Source of the DNA: Paraburkholderia sp. Tr-20389
GTDB taxonomy: Bacteria; Pseudomonadota; Gammaproteobacteria; Burkholderiales; Burkholderiaceae
Length of the DNA stretch: 64,000 nt
Assembly: GCF_017104565.1 (NCBI RefSeq)
Contig: NZ_JAAGPD010000043.1
Location: 32,592 to 96,591 of the forward strand
Reading direction: 5' to 3'
The notes beneath the pieces are model-generated. The model did no database searches. It worked only from the letters and a program-made list of their open reading frames with translations, and was not told the origin of the DNA. Below are positions 8,743 through 17,497 of the stretch, piece by piece. A program made the position numbers and the translations under genes. Every line of letters starts with the position of its first letter. Position 1 is the first letter of the stretch.

Positions 8743-9429
8743 ATGCACGACATCGACAAGCTCTCCATCGCGGCTGAGGTGCGACGCTTCCAGTTTGAAA
8801 TCTGGCAGCGCGCGGGGACCACGCACAGCACCGTCCCGCATCTGCTTCAGCTTTTCCGCCCTGACCACGCGGCCTCGGTGCATAACATCGAGTACGAAGT
8901 GACCGCGGGCTCGCTCGGCGTGCACGGGGTCGGCAACGCCCAATACCAGGTAGCCGGGCTGGTCGACGTTCCGCGCTCAACGATTCGTATTGCAGGAAAC
9001 CTGCCCTACGAGGTTCAGCGCTTCACCGGAGCACACGAACTCGGCCATATTGTGTTGCACCCCGGACTCTCGCTCCATCGCGACCGCCCCCTTCTCGGTG
9101 ACGCACCGGTCCTCGACCGCCGCGAGCGGGAGGCCAACTACTTTGCCGCGTGCTTCCTTGCGCCGGAGAAGCTATTGCGCCGCGCGTTCAAGCAGCGATT
9201 TGGCACCGACATGCTCCACCTCGACGACAACGTAGCGTTCGCTATCGCCGGCAACGGCTCGCAGGACCTTCTCAGGTCGAAAACCGGGTCGCTTGAGTTT
9301 CCGCGCGCGGTAGCGACTGCGCGGAAGTGCGGCATTGGCAACCACTTTAAGTCGCTCGCTGAGGAGTTTGGAATGTCGCCGACCGCCATGGCGATTCGCA
9401 TCCACGAGCTCGACTTGGTCAGCTACTGA
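8743..9429 (+). CDS. ImmA/IrrE-family zinc metallopeptidase
   Basis: The 228-residue protein (from ATG 8,743, GGGG about 9 bases upstream) has a clear HELGH zinc motif at residues 98-102 in TGAHELGHIVLH. It is followed by the family's REREANYFAACFLAP segment, which supplies the third zinc ligand and the AxxFA..LL.P signature. Family members cleave repressors or antitoxins, as ImmA does in ICEBs1, and release stress or phage-response genes. The C-terminal part (about 190-228) has an HTH-like segment, LAEEFGMSPTAMAIRIHEL. A TIR-domain gene follows 131 bp downstream on the same strand, so the peptidase may act as sensor or switch for that effector. This last point is inference. Confidence 0.82.
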   Translation: MHDIDKLSIAAEVRRFQFEIWQRAGTTHSTVPHLLQLFRPDHAASVHNIEYEVTAGSLGVHGVGNAQYQVAGLVDVPRSTIRIAGNLPYEVQRFTGAHELGHIVLHPGLSLHRDRPLLGDAPVLDRREREANYFAACFLAPEKLLRRAFKQRFGTDMLHLDDNVAFAIAGNGSQDLLRSKTGSLEFPRAVATARKCGIGNHFKSLAEEFGMSPTAMAIRIHELDLVSY

Positions 9430-9560
9430 TGGCGTGCAGCCTGACAGCACGTGGGCTACTCCGCCTCACGCGTTCGCTCAAGCCAAGTTGCCATATTATG
9501 GTGACGACGACGGCATAGCCGCTTACAACACGCATCTGAATTTTTTTGCTGGACTACTGC

Positions 9561-10541
9561 ATGGCATCGGTTTTCTTCTCATACACGCACATCGACGAAT
9601 CGCTGCGCGACCAGCTCGAAATCCACCTCTCGCTGATGAAGCGCGAGGGCCTGATTTCGGCATGGCACGACAGACGCATCGTCGCCGGCGACAACCTCGA
9701 CGACAGTATCAATGAGCAGCTCGAGAAGGCCGACATCATTTTGCTACTGGTCAGCGCGAATTTCATTGCGTCCGAATACTGCTTTTCAACCGAGATGACG
9801 CGTGCTTTGGAGCGGCATAAGACCGGCGAAGCGCGCGTCATCCCAGTCATCCTGCGAGCATGTGACTGGCACAGTGCTCCGTTCGGCAAACTGAATGCGG
9901 TCCCGACGGACGGTCGGCCGGTCACCTCTTGGGCCAACCAAGACGAGGCGTTCGCCGACATAGCGAAGTCGATTCGTAAAGCTGTGGCAGCATCAGCCTC
10001 GTCGTCCGCACCCAAGGTGAACGCGGCATCGGCAGTGAGAAGCTTGCCGCCTCGGCCCGCAGCCATCGAACCTTCCGTGACCTCGCAACTGCCGCGGTCG
10101 AGCAACCTTCGCGTCAAGCATGAGTTCTCAGACCTCGACAAGGACACGTTCGTTTCTGAGACGTTCGACTTCATTGCACGCTTTTTCGAGGGTTCGCTCC
10201 AGGAGCTGGAGAAGCGACACGGCCAGTTTCAAGGACGCTTTTCGCGCATCGATGCGCGCCGGTTCACCGCGAGCATCTATAAGGACGGGAAGAGTGTGTC
10301 GCAGTGCACCGTTACGCACGGCGGGGCGTTCGGTGGGCACAGCAATCGCGAGATAACATATTCGAACCAGATTTCCTCGCACGCGAACAGCTACAACGAA
10401 GCGCTCACGCTCACTGAAGATAGCCAGACGCTTTATCTGAAGCCGATGATGAGCATGGCGCGAGACGTGTCCGAGAAACTGTCTGACACCGGGGCAGCTG
10501 AGCATCTGTGGTCGATGCTTATCGAGCGGATACAACGGTAA
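9561..10541 (+). CDS. TIR-domain protein, candidate NAD-degrading effector
   Basis: ATG 9,561 gives 326 residues beginning MASVFFSYTHIDESLRDQL, the first strand and helix of a TIR domain. The domain covers about residues 1-135 and includes WHDRRIVAGDNLDDSI, IILLLVSANFIASEYC and STEMTRALERH. The Glu after YCFST is the likely NADase glutamate. A Ser/Ala/Pro linker (about 150-185) leads to a C-terminal domain of about 130 residues that I do not recognise. In bacteria, TIR domains with extra sensing domains often deplete NAD during phage attack. Position between an ImmA-type peptidase and an unknown gene in a defence-rich region supports that role, but substrate and trigger are not shown by sequence. 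Confidence 0.8.
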   Translation: MASVFFSYTHIDESLRDQLEIHLSLMKREGLISAWHDRRIVAGDNLDDSINEQLEKADIILLLVSANFIASEYCFSTEMTRALERHKTGEARVIPVILRACDWHSAPFGKLNAVPTDGRPVTSWANQDEAFADIAKSIRKAVAASASSSAPKVNAASAVRSLPPRPAAIEPSVTSQLPRSSNLRVKHEFSDLDKDTFVSETFDFIARFFEGSLQELEKRHGQFQGRFSRIDARRFTASIYKDGKSVSQCTVTHGGAFGGHSNREITYSNQISSHANSYNEALTLTEDSQTLYLKPMMSMARDVSEKLSDTGAAEHLWSMLIERIQR

Positions 10542-10683
10542 TTTGCGGCAGGCCACCGCGACAATAGCGCCAGATGACGTGCCACGCGCGTGATAACAAC
10601 AACGCTCCCGCACGTCCTCAAATTTATTCAGGTGCTCTGGCGGCCTACAGCACGTCTCGCGTGAATCGCCCTTGCTATCGCCC

Positions 10684-11532
10684 ATGACCACTCTGACCAC
10701 GAATGCGAATCTTGCCTTGATGCACAAACAGGCAAGCGATTTCTTGAGCCTTGACCAAGCGGCCCGCGCGCAGTCGGACTGGTTCAAAAGCTTTCGTGAC
10801 GACAAGGACTTCCGCAGCTTCTTCAAAAAGAAAAAGGTGCTCGCAAAGGGCACGAGTTTGCAGGTCACGGTGATTTCCCAGATTGCCCGCGCGATTGTCG
10901 ATTGCATCGACGAAGGCGAACCGGACCTAGCTCCTACCGGGTCTGAAGTCAACGACATCATGAAGAGCGCCACAGACCTGGCAACCAAGCTGACTGCCGC
11001 GCGCCCTTCCTGGCTTGCTCCGGGCGCCCGGACGCGCGGTTTCCAGGAGCCGCTGCGGACGCTCCAGACGATGCCGTCGATTGTGCCGCCCCGAACTGCA
11101 GGCCGCTTGCCGATGACGCAGCGTCGAACGCTGATTATCCGGCTCGCCCATGCCATCTACGAGGCTTGTGACGAAATTCCCATCCGAGTCATTACTGCGG
11201 TCGTCGTACGCGCTTGGGAAGAAACCCTGGAACGCCAAGTCTACGATGTGCTGACCGCTGTCGAACGCGTAAGTATTCGAGCGCTCGTCGAAGCGAAGCG
11301 CATGAACCAAGCAAACGTTGAGAACACAGCACATCTAGCACTGAGCCGCGCAAGTGTTCCGCGTAACCGTGCGGCGGTGACGCCGGACACGCGGACCGAC
11401 GCCCAGCGGCTAGCTCAGGCTCTCGAAATCGTGGGCGGCTGCGCAGATGAGACTGCGGCAATCGTGCTTTACGACGCGCTCAGCGTCGCCAGCGCCGAAC
11501 CTGGGTTAGAGCCGGACTCGACCGAGCAGTGA
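10684..11532 (+). CDS. Unknown protein downstream of the TIR gene
   Basis: This is a 282-residue protein from ATG 10,684; an upstream in-frame TTG at 10,672 gives four more residues. It is soluble and mostly helical in appearance, with a basic FFKKKKVL segment near residue 45 and a Pro/Arg-rich middle. I see no catalytic motif and do not recognise the family. It lies 142 bp after the TIR gene on the same strand, so it could be a third part of the same system or a separate gene. Confidence 0.6.
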   Translation: MTTLTTNANLALMHKQASDFLSLDQAARAQSDWFKSFRDDKDFRSFFKKKKVLAKGTSLQVTVISQIARAIVDCIDEGEPDLAPTGSEVNDIMKSATDLATKLTAARPSWLAPGARTRGFQEPLRTLQTMPSIVPPRTAGRLPMTQRRTLIIRLAHAIYEACDEIPIRVITAVVVRAWEETLERQVYDVLTAVERVSIRALVEAKRMNQANVENTAHLALSRASVPRNRAAVTPDTRTDAQRLAQALEIVGGCADETAAIVLYDALSVASAEPGLEPDSTEQ

Positions 11533-11668
11533 AAACCTGCGGAAATTGGGCTCGTTTTCTGGCCTATTTCCTCCAGTTTTTTTCGGCTGAATTTGCTTGG
11601 TATTTCGGTAGTAGTGTTTCGAGCCGACAGGTGAACAATACGTCCTGTCATAGCTTCCACTGCATCGA

Positions 11669-12037
11669 ATGCAAAAACACATCAAACCGCGGGATTTCCG
11701 GTCCTTCGACAGAATCATCGCCACTTGGCCAGACAACACTGCCGAGCATCAGCGTGCGCGCTTGCTGGATGCAATGCGGCTGTGCGCGGGGATTACGACA
11801 CTGGAGGCCATGCGCTACCTCGACGTCATTGACCCCCGAACGCGAGTGGTTGAACTGCGCAGAGAGGGTTATCGCATCGTCACCTCGTGGGTCTGCCAGC
11901 CGTCAGAATGCGGCCGCCTCCACAACGTCGGGCTGTACACGCTTGCCGGCGTCGCAACCGACATCATCACGGGCACGAAAGTGACCCCCCTGACCAAGTC
12001 GGGCAGTTCCCAGTTAGTGCTTGCTCTCTGGCACTGA
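11669..12037 (+). CDS. Small helix-turn-helix protein (HTH_39-like)
   Basis: This is a 122-residue protein. The segment QRARLLDAMRLCAGITTLEA followed by MRYLDVIDPRTRVVELRREG has the pattern of the HTH_39 fold found in phage and island proteins: a conserved leucine-rich helix, TT-LEA turn and an R-ELR helix. It is likely a small DNA-binding regulator. The C-terminal 50 residues are not recognised. It stands alone between the TIR locus and a minus-strand gene. Confidence 0.6.
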   Translation: MQKHIKPRDFRSFDRIIATWPDNTAEHQRARLLDAMRLCAGITTLEAMRYLDVIDPRTRVVELRREGYRIVTSWVCQPSECGRLHNVGLYTLAGVATDIITGTKVTPLTKSGSSQLVLALWH

Positions 12038-12102
12038 CGGCGCACGCAGCGCGGGTTGGGTTTATTCACCGTTCATCGCTTACCAGCCCGCCAACGGCGA
12101 CC

Positions 12103-12603
12103 TCAATGAGATGCTCGGCCTCCTGCTTCACGGCCGGCCAGCCCCCCCTGCAATATCCGCACTGACTCTTCGACGTCTTCGTCACAAAGTTGGTAGTCGT
12201 CGATGGCAGTAATACCCATCGCAGCCAAGTCGGTCGCGGATGCCTCATCGCTCGAGATTCTGTATCGCACCGCGTCGGCAATCAAGCTGGGTTCGTCCGT
12301 TTCGCTATTCAGAATTTCCTCGGCTACCAGGCCAGCGATGCCATAGAGAAAGCTCCAGTTCGCTGGCAAGTCCGGAAAGGGTATTCCGGCCGTCACCGCA
12401 GCCCGGCGCATCGTCTCTGGACAGGTCCGAGGACGAAATTGGCCGAACCAGGCGCGCTCGTCCGGGTTCCCGCTATTGTTCTTCCAGACTACCGCATCAC
12501 CGGCACCGCCAAAGCGCTCGTAGACCGTCTTATGAGTCGCTTCATGGTATGCAGCGGTGCGGAGCTCGCGAGAAGCTATAAGTTCTTCGTTAAGTTCAAT
12601 CAT
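12103..12603 (-). CDS. Orphan M41 (FtsH)-like peptidase-domain protein
   Basis: The 166-residue product has the zinc motif HEATH in AAYHEATHKTVYERFGG near residue 20. Further on, YGIAGLVAEEILNSETDE (about residues 87-104) looks like the LAGRAAEE helix and acidic third-ligand region of FtsH peptidase domains. The AAA ATPase and membrane segments of FtsH are absent, so it is a free peptidase domain. Similar small M41-like proteins occur in phages and islands. The substrate is unknown. The gene runs against its plus-strand neighbours and is probably transcribed on its own. Confidence 0.6.
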   Translation of the reverse strand: MIELNEELIASRELRTAAYHEATHKTVYERFGGAGDAVVWKNNSGNPDERAWFGQFRPRTCPETMRRAAVTAGIPFPDLPANWSFLYGIAGLVAEEILNSETDEPSLIADAVRYRISSDEASATDLAAMGITAIDDYQLCDEDVEESVRILQGGLAGREAGGRASH

Positions 12604-12736
12604 GTTCGTTGCGAGTGTTGGGTTTGGTCACCCCTAGCGTATAGCTTGGAAAATGGCCAATGACGAAGCACCGCACATTTATGCTCGCAACAACCCGCGC
12701 CGTCCTCGCGGCAGACTCGCCGCCGACACTCGGGAA

Positions 12737-12859
12737 TCAAATACCCGCGTAGTTGATTCCGTAGCGCCGCTCTCGATGACAGTTTGGACACAAGGCCATC
12801 GCATTCTCAACGGTAGCTCAAGAATATTTCAGCCGCGAGTTGCACGAGCGACAGTGTTC
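12737..12859 (-). pseudogene. Remnant of an HNH endonuclease
   Basis: One minus-strand frame reads EHCRSCNSRLKYS, then an in-frame TGA, then ATVENAMALCPNCHRERRYG and a stop. CxxC followed by ENAMALCPNCHR is the typical end of an HNH nuclease (McrA-like). Only about 40 codons remain, broken by a stop, so this is a decayed fragment. It is most of what can be seen in the 366-bp gap between neighbouring genes. Confidence 0.55.
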
Positions 12860-12969
12860 CTCTTAGTATCATCCATCGGGAAGGCTGCCGATAATAACCA
12901 AACGCCATCAAAAATAAGCATTCGCTCGACTCCTGATGATGACCATTGAGCGATGCGTAGGAGCTATGC

Positions 12970-13596
12970 ATGACCACAGTCGAAGAACTACTCATGTCTG
13001 CCGTTGAATCTAAGAGCGAAGTCGTCATCATTTACAACGGCGGAAGCCACCCGGGGAAGCCAAGACCGATTATTCCTATCGATATTCGAGAAAACTCTGT
13101 ATTCGCCAGAGAGCCCGGGTTAGCTCGGGAGAAAACTTTCCATCTCAACAAGATTTCCCGCGTGACGCATGCAGACGGCGCAACCGCTGAAAACGTAATG
13201 GTGGCTCCAGTTGTCGCTCCGGGCATTCTAACTTGCAGCACATTCGACGAATATGTGGTGAAGCTAAGGTCGCAATATCTTGAGCGGGGCTGGTTTGTTA
13301 TTCATGACGCAGTTGAACAAAGATTCGGGATTTCTCGGTTCTTGAAGAACGGCGCGCCCCGTAAGAAAGCGGCGATTCAAATAGCATTCGTAGACCGCTC
13401 GAAGGAAGTCGTTTTCGACATTGACACCGGCGAGGTAGCTGTGCGAGAAAAGCCACTTACCGGCCGCGAGCGTCCGTGGCGAGTAGACAGCGAGCTTCAA
13501 CCACAGGGTAAGTCGTTTGCGCGGCTTCAAGATGCTTTCGCGTTCCTCTCCAAGGACATCGACTCTGCCGACCCGAAAGCTCCCGTGGGTAAGTGA
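12970..13596 (+). CDS. Unknown protein with a WYL-like N-terminal segment
   Basis: This is a 208-residue protein. Residues about 18-66 alternate strand-like stretches: VVIIYNGG, RPIIPIDIR, VFAREPG, TFHLNKISRVTHADG. The order (Y, then R-x-I-x-P, then F-x-L-x-x-I) resembles the small WYL ligand-binding fold, but the match is by eye. The second half is not recognised. A nuclease-like gene begins 32 bp downstream in the same direction, with its own GGAG ribosome site, so the two are likely co-transcribed and may work together. Confidence 0.6.
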   Translation: MTTVEELLMSAVESKSEVVIIYNGGSHPGKPRPIIPIDIRENSVFAREPGLAREKTFHLNKISRVTHADGATAENVMVAPVVAPGILTCSTFDEYVVKLRSQYLERGWFVIHDAVEQRFGISRFLKNGAPRKKAAIQIAFVDRSKEVVFDIDTGEVAVREKPLTGRERPWRVDSELQPQGKSFARLQDAFAFLSKDIDSADPKAPVGK

Positions 13597-13628
13597 GCCA
13601 TTAGAGCGCGACCAATCGGAGCCGAGTG

Positions 13629-15224
13629 ATGAGCGACAACGGAACCGCAACCGAGACGGCTGGGGCGAAAGGCGTTGGGCATACCCAGGACAATTACAAA
13701 GGTATCTTCGATATTTCGGACGCAGATGGCGTAAACGAGTCCGAAAGGCTGTTGATGCGACTTTGCCGTCGGTCTTTTCTCAGTCTCTGGTCGTTCGCCA
13801 ACCTGCATACAGACCAAGACATGAGGGACGGCCGCGGAAGCGCGAAGGAGTTCGCCGATGTGCTCGTGGTATTCGGGAACGATGTTGTCATATTTTCCGA
13901 CAAGCACGTCGCCTTCCAGCAGGACCAAGAGCTGTCAGTTGCGTGGAAGCGCTGGTACAAGCGTGCAGTCAGCTCCTCAGCCAAACAGCTACATGGGGCA
14001 ATGGGTTGGGCAAGCCGCTTTCCACATCGCGTCTATCTTGACAGCGCGTGCCAGCGACCGCTGCCTGTATCCATTCCGGACGCAAGTCAGGCTCGGTATC
14101 ACCTTGTCGCGGTCACCCGGGGAAGCGTGGAAGCATGTGCGACGCACTTCGCCGGGAGCCGTGGCACCCTCGTCATCAACACTGAGGTCAAGGGGCCGGC
14201 GCACGAGAATTTCCCGTTCACGGTGGGCGTGGTCACACCGGGGAAGGAGTTCGTCCATGTTTTTGACGAAATATCGCTTGAATTTGTTCTTCGCGAACTC
14301 GACACCGTCTCTGATTTCGTTGCGTACCTCAGTGACAGGAGAGCTCTCCTCGACCGGCCCGAAACTGGTGTCATTGCCCCAGGTGAAGAGCAACTTTTAG
14401 CGGCGTATCTGAGAAATGGTGACGAGCTGCGGCGCAGCTTTCTTCCAACGAACCAGCAACACGAGAACCCCGGCCTCATCTTATTCGATGAAAGACAGTT
14501 CGAAGGCTTGATGGGGAATCCGCAATATGTCGAGAAGAAGCGCCTCGACAGACCGAGCTACTTCTGGGATGCGTTGATAGAAAATTTCATTCGTCTTGGC
14601 GACCCGAACGAACTCGTTCCCTACTTCCACCAGGAAAACGCTGACCTCGAAGAGGGTCTTCGACTCCTCGCTCGAGAGTCGCGCTTTCGACGACGCATCC
14701 TTTCGGACGCCTGTGCCGGGGCGTTGAGGTCCGCCCGTGCAAAGAATGCTCGCAATGCGAGACTTTTCACGACAGACCAAGAGCCAACAACCGTATATGT
14801 CTTCCTCATTCAGCCCAAGGATGACGAAGACGATTATGCGGCTTATCGGCGGCATCGAATTGCCGTTCTCCATGCGTACACCAAGTGCGCCAAGCTTCGG
14901 TTCCCTGAAGGTACAACCTTCATAGGCTTGGCCTTCGACCATCCAAACAAGAACTACCGTGGCTCCTCGGAAGACTTGTTTGTGTTCAATTGCGAGCATT
15001 TTAGCGATGAGGACCGAGCCGAGGCTGAGCGCTACCGCCGTGACCTTGGAATCGTGAGGGAGGGCCTAGAGGTCAAGCGTATGCACGCTTCAGAATATCC
15101 AGACTTCATCACACGCGCTGACACAGCAGCTCAGGATGCTAAGTTTGCGCAGGCGCGCCAAGAGAAGAGGAAACGCAACCGCGCGAAGATGGCAAAGGCT
15201 TCGAAGCGTCGGAATCGGAAATAA
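13629..15224 (+). CDS. Unknown protein with restriction-nuclease-like N-terminus
   Basis: The 531-residue protein starts at ATG 13,629, with GGAG eight bases upstream; a GTG directly before it is also possible. Near the N-terminus, SAKEFADVLVVFGNDVVIFS followed by DK resembles the core of PD-(D/E)XK nucleases: Glu74, Asp77, then a strand ending in S-D-K. The usual Glu of the ExK pair appears to be Ser, so activity is uncertain. The C-terminal tail is strongly basic (KRKRNRAKMAKASKRR) and could bind nucleic acid. It follows the WYL-like gene and lies in a defence-type region. Function unknown. Confidence 0.65.
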   Translation: MSDNGTATETAGAKGVGHTQDNYKGIFDISDADGVNESERLLMRLCRRSFLSLWSFANLHTDQDMRDGRGSAKEFADVLVVFGNDVVIFSDKHVAFQQDQELSVAWKRWYKRAVSSSAKQLHGAMGWASRFPHRVYLDSACQRPLPVSIPDASQARYHLVAVTRGSVEACATHFAGSRGTLVINTEVKGPAHENFPFTVGVVTPGKEFVHVFDEISLEFVLRELDTVSDFVAYLSDRRALLDRPETGVIAPGEEQLLAAYLRNGDELRRSFLPTNQQHENPGLILFDERQFEGLMGNPQYVEKKRLDRPSYFWDALIENFIRLGDPNELVPYFHQENADLEEGLRLLARESRFRRRILSDACAGALRSARAKNARNARLFTTDQEPTTVYVFLIQPKDDEDDYAAYRRHRIAVLHAYTKCAKLRFPEGTTFIGLAFDHPNKNYRGSSEDLFVFNCEHFSDEDRAEAERYRRDLGIVREGLEVKRMHASEYPDFITRADTAAQDAKFAQARQEKRKRNRAKMAKASKRRNRK

Positions 15225-15409
15225 GCAAACATGTCGCGCGCGTCAAGGGTGCAATGCACAGCTGGCATCCAATCCTTTAGAAGTGAAGAAAGTATGCTCG
15301 AACCAGAGTAGAACATCTCGACATGCCCGGTGTTGCCCGCGATAAGCTCCAAGTTGTGAATCTGCCGGCGCATTGTAGCGAACTTCGAGTCGTATCGGCG
15401 GCGCTAGCC

Positions 15410-16903
15410 TCAGAAAGCTGTCGCCATCTGCTTCGGCCTTGCTCGCTCCATTAACCTTTCGTAAAACGGAGCGTAGACGTCGAAAAGGTGAGGCGGCAGC
15501 TCTGGGCTGCGGTAAGGCGGCTCGTTCAGAAGGTCGGACAGCAGTAGAAGACGCTTCTCCGGGATGCTTCGACGCGTCGTGTAGTCTTCAAAAAACATCG
15601 CGAATCCGCACTTTTTCGTGCGAACAGCGTCGATAAGCCTGTCGACATGGTCGATGCTGAGAATGTAGACAGGGTTACTCGATGCGAAGTGGTCTGCCTC
15701 CGCAGTGAATAGCTGGTCCGTCTCAGCCGCGAAAAGGTCGCCGTAGGTGACGACGACCTTGTGCACAGCTGCGTTTGGGTTGGTCTTATGTACGAAAGTC
15801 TCGACGTTCCTCAGTTGTTCATCCGCCTTCTTCACGGTTGCACTGAGCTTTGATGCGTAATCGCGTGCCGTGCCAGCAGCAGGAAGTGTATGAGTCAAGG
15901 CCTTATTCTTGACTTCGAGCAACACCACATCAGCCCCATCTATGACGGCGAAATCGCAGCACTTACCACCGACCGAAAAACGGGTCCGAACTTGCTCTTC
16001 GCTCAAAATCTCGAGGCCAGTAAGATTTAGGCTGCGCCCGACGTACTCTTCGAACAGCTTTTCGAAGCTCTGCCGAATCCCGGGATTCTCGCTGCGACCA
16101 ACGATGTCACTTAACGCGTATCCCAGGTTGCGGTCAAGGCAACAGCGCCCCCAAAAATACCAAGCATCATTGCTGAGCCGTGTGAAGGGGGACCGGTAAA
16201 GTAGGTTCGGTTGGAACCATTCGTCCGTGCTGACCTCGTCGAACTGTTCCGCAGTCACCTCGCGGGGGATGAGCATGGTCTGATAGAACCGCTCGACAGG
16301 TACTCGGCCAAATATTTCCTGGAGACCAGCTCGGTATCTCGGGGCAATGACTGTCGAAATATCTTCGAGTGAATGCTTTCGAAAGAGAGTCGCGATGCCG
16401 AGAAAGTCCATCGGCGGCATGCCTAGGCCGCTTTCGAACAGACGATAGAGATGCGAGTTCGGTTGCAGCTGATTGATGAGGTCAATCTGACGCGCGAAGG
16501 GCCCCAACTCTTGCTGTCGTTGGTGTGGAATTTGCGGGAGAATCCACGACCGAAGCGCAAGGTGAAACGAGCGACCGGAGCCGAATCCAGTAAACGCCAA
16601 ATCAGCAAGCTTCCAGGCTTGGTCGATACACTGCCTTAATGCTTGCCGGGAGATGTCAACAAAACCATACATACGCGGCTCATCGCGCAACACCCAGACG
16701 GCTACGCGCTCGGCGAGCCATGGCGCGTGTGGCTTCCCATCATCTGCTGTGGATTCGGCCTTGATGAACTGAGACAGTTCAGCCAAAACGCTGCCGTAGG
16801 AAAATTTCCGGAGCTGGTTGCGGATTGGGCGAATCGCCTCGGCGTAGGTCATGCGTTCCGTCTCGTTTACAGTGATGAACGGCCGGCGAAGTAGCCAATG
16901 CAT
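15410..16903 (-). CDS. PD-(D/E)XK-like protein, third gene of the CBASS operon
   Basis: The 497-residue product has a Glu-rich helix (SFEKLFEEYVGR, about 279-290) followed by CCDFAVIDGADVVLLEVKNK with Asp317, Glu330 and Lys332. That is the spacing of a PD-(D/E)XK nuclease core. The N-terminal 270 residues are helical and unrecognised. I see no SAVED or other cyclic-nucleotide-binding motif. Its start codon directly touches the stop of the SLATT gene, which itself overlaps the CD-NTase gene, so the three form one tightly coupled minus-strand operon. It may be an added effector or an accessory factor. A 70-90 bp later start is possible but would break the tight packing. Confidence 0.72.
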   Translation of the reverse strand: MHWLLRRPFITVNETERMTYAEAIRPIRNQLRKFSYGSVLAELSQFIKAESTADDGKPHAPWLAERVAVWVLRDEPRMYGFVDISRQALRQCIDQAWKLADLAFTGFGSGRSFHLALRSWILPQIPHQRQQELGPFARQIDLINQLQPNSHLYRLFESGLGMPPMDFLGIATLFRKHSLEDISTVIAPRYRAGLQEIFGRVPVERFYQTMLIPREVTAEQFDEVSTDEWFQPNLLYRSPFTRLSNDAWYFWGRCCLDRNLGYALSDIVGRSENPGIRQSFEKLFEEYVGRSLNLTGLEILSEEQVRTRFSVGGKCCDFAVIDGADVVLLEVKNKALTHTLPAAGTARDYASKLSATVKKADEQLRNVETFVHKTNPNAAVHKVVVTYGDLFAAETDQLFTAEADHFASSNPVYILSIDHVDRLIDAVRTKKCGFAMFFEDYTTRRSIPEKRLLLLSDLLNEPPYRSPELPPHLFDVYAPFYERLMERARPKQMATAF

Positions 16904-17497
16904 CTACGGCTCGCTGCGTTTCGCGCGCAGTTCTTTGGGCAGCAGTCGATTCAGCTCGTCGTCAGTGAAGAAAAGCTCCTCAGCCTGCTTGAGTGCCTTT
17001 TGAGCATCTGCGTAGGCTTGGCCGTTAGTACGGGGAGCTGCCTTGTAGATGTCTTCGAGTGTCGCGTTCAGCTGGTCTCGGGCAGCGCGGATTTCATCGA
17101 CGGCGCGACCATCGTTCATGTCGACCAGAAGTGACAGGAGTGCTTCTCGGATACCCCACAGCTTGGACGCAACGATAGTGTGCTTCTGGGCCTGCTCACC
17201 CAAACTGGCTTCCTTGAAGTACAGCGTGAAGGCCAATAGGATTGTCGATAGGATAGCGCCGACAAGCGTATATGGATGAGTGTCTCCGAGAACGGCCAGC
17301 AACAAGCTGCTCGTCGTCACTGCCGACAGGAAGATTTCCGCGTTCTTGATGAGCTTGTAACGCGAGATATACCGGTCGGCCATCTTCTCGTGGGTCTTGT
17401 GGGTGTATGCCGCTCGTGCATACATCTCCCGCAACTGCCCTTCGAGTGAGGTCGCCGGTTGTGCATGTAAATTGTTAGTCTGGAAATGCTGTTCCAT
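16904..17497 (-). CDS. SLATT-domain two-helix membrane effector
   Basis: The 197-residue product has two hydrophobic helices (about residues 50-71 and 76-95) between long charged helices, with the N-terminal pattern ARAAYTHKTHEKMADRY. This is the build of SLATT proteins (SMODS and SLOG-associating 2TM effectors). Such proteins are thought to form pores or harm the membrane when activated by a cyclic nucleotide. The gene overlaps the CD-NTase gene by 23 bp, so the pair fits a type I (two-gene core) CBASS. The next gene begins at its stop codon. Confidence 0.85.
   Translation of the reverse strand: MEQHFQTNNLHAQPATSLEGQLREMYARAAYTHKTHEKMADRYISRYKLIKNAEIFLSAVTTSSLLLAVLGDTHPYTLVGAILSTILLAFTLYFKEASLGEQAQKHTIVASKLWGIREALLSLLVDMNDGRAVDEIRAARDQLNATLEDIYKAAPRTNGQAYADAQKALKQAEELFFTDDELNRLLPKELRAKRSEP

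Noticed and set aside
10128-11156. Open frame of 342 codons on the minus strand
   Set aside because: It crosses the end of the TIR gene, the gap and the next gene; no motif and no ribosome site.
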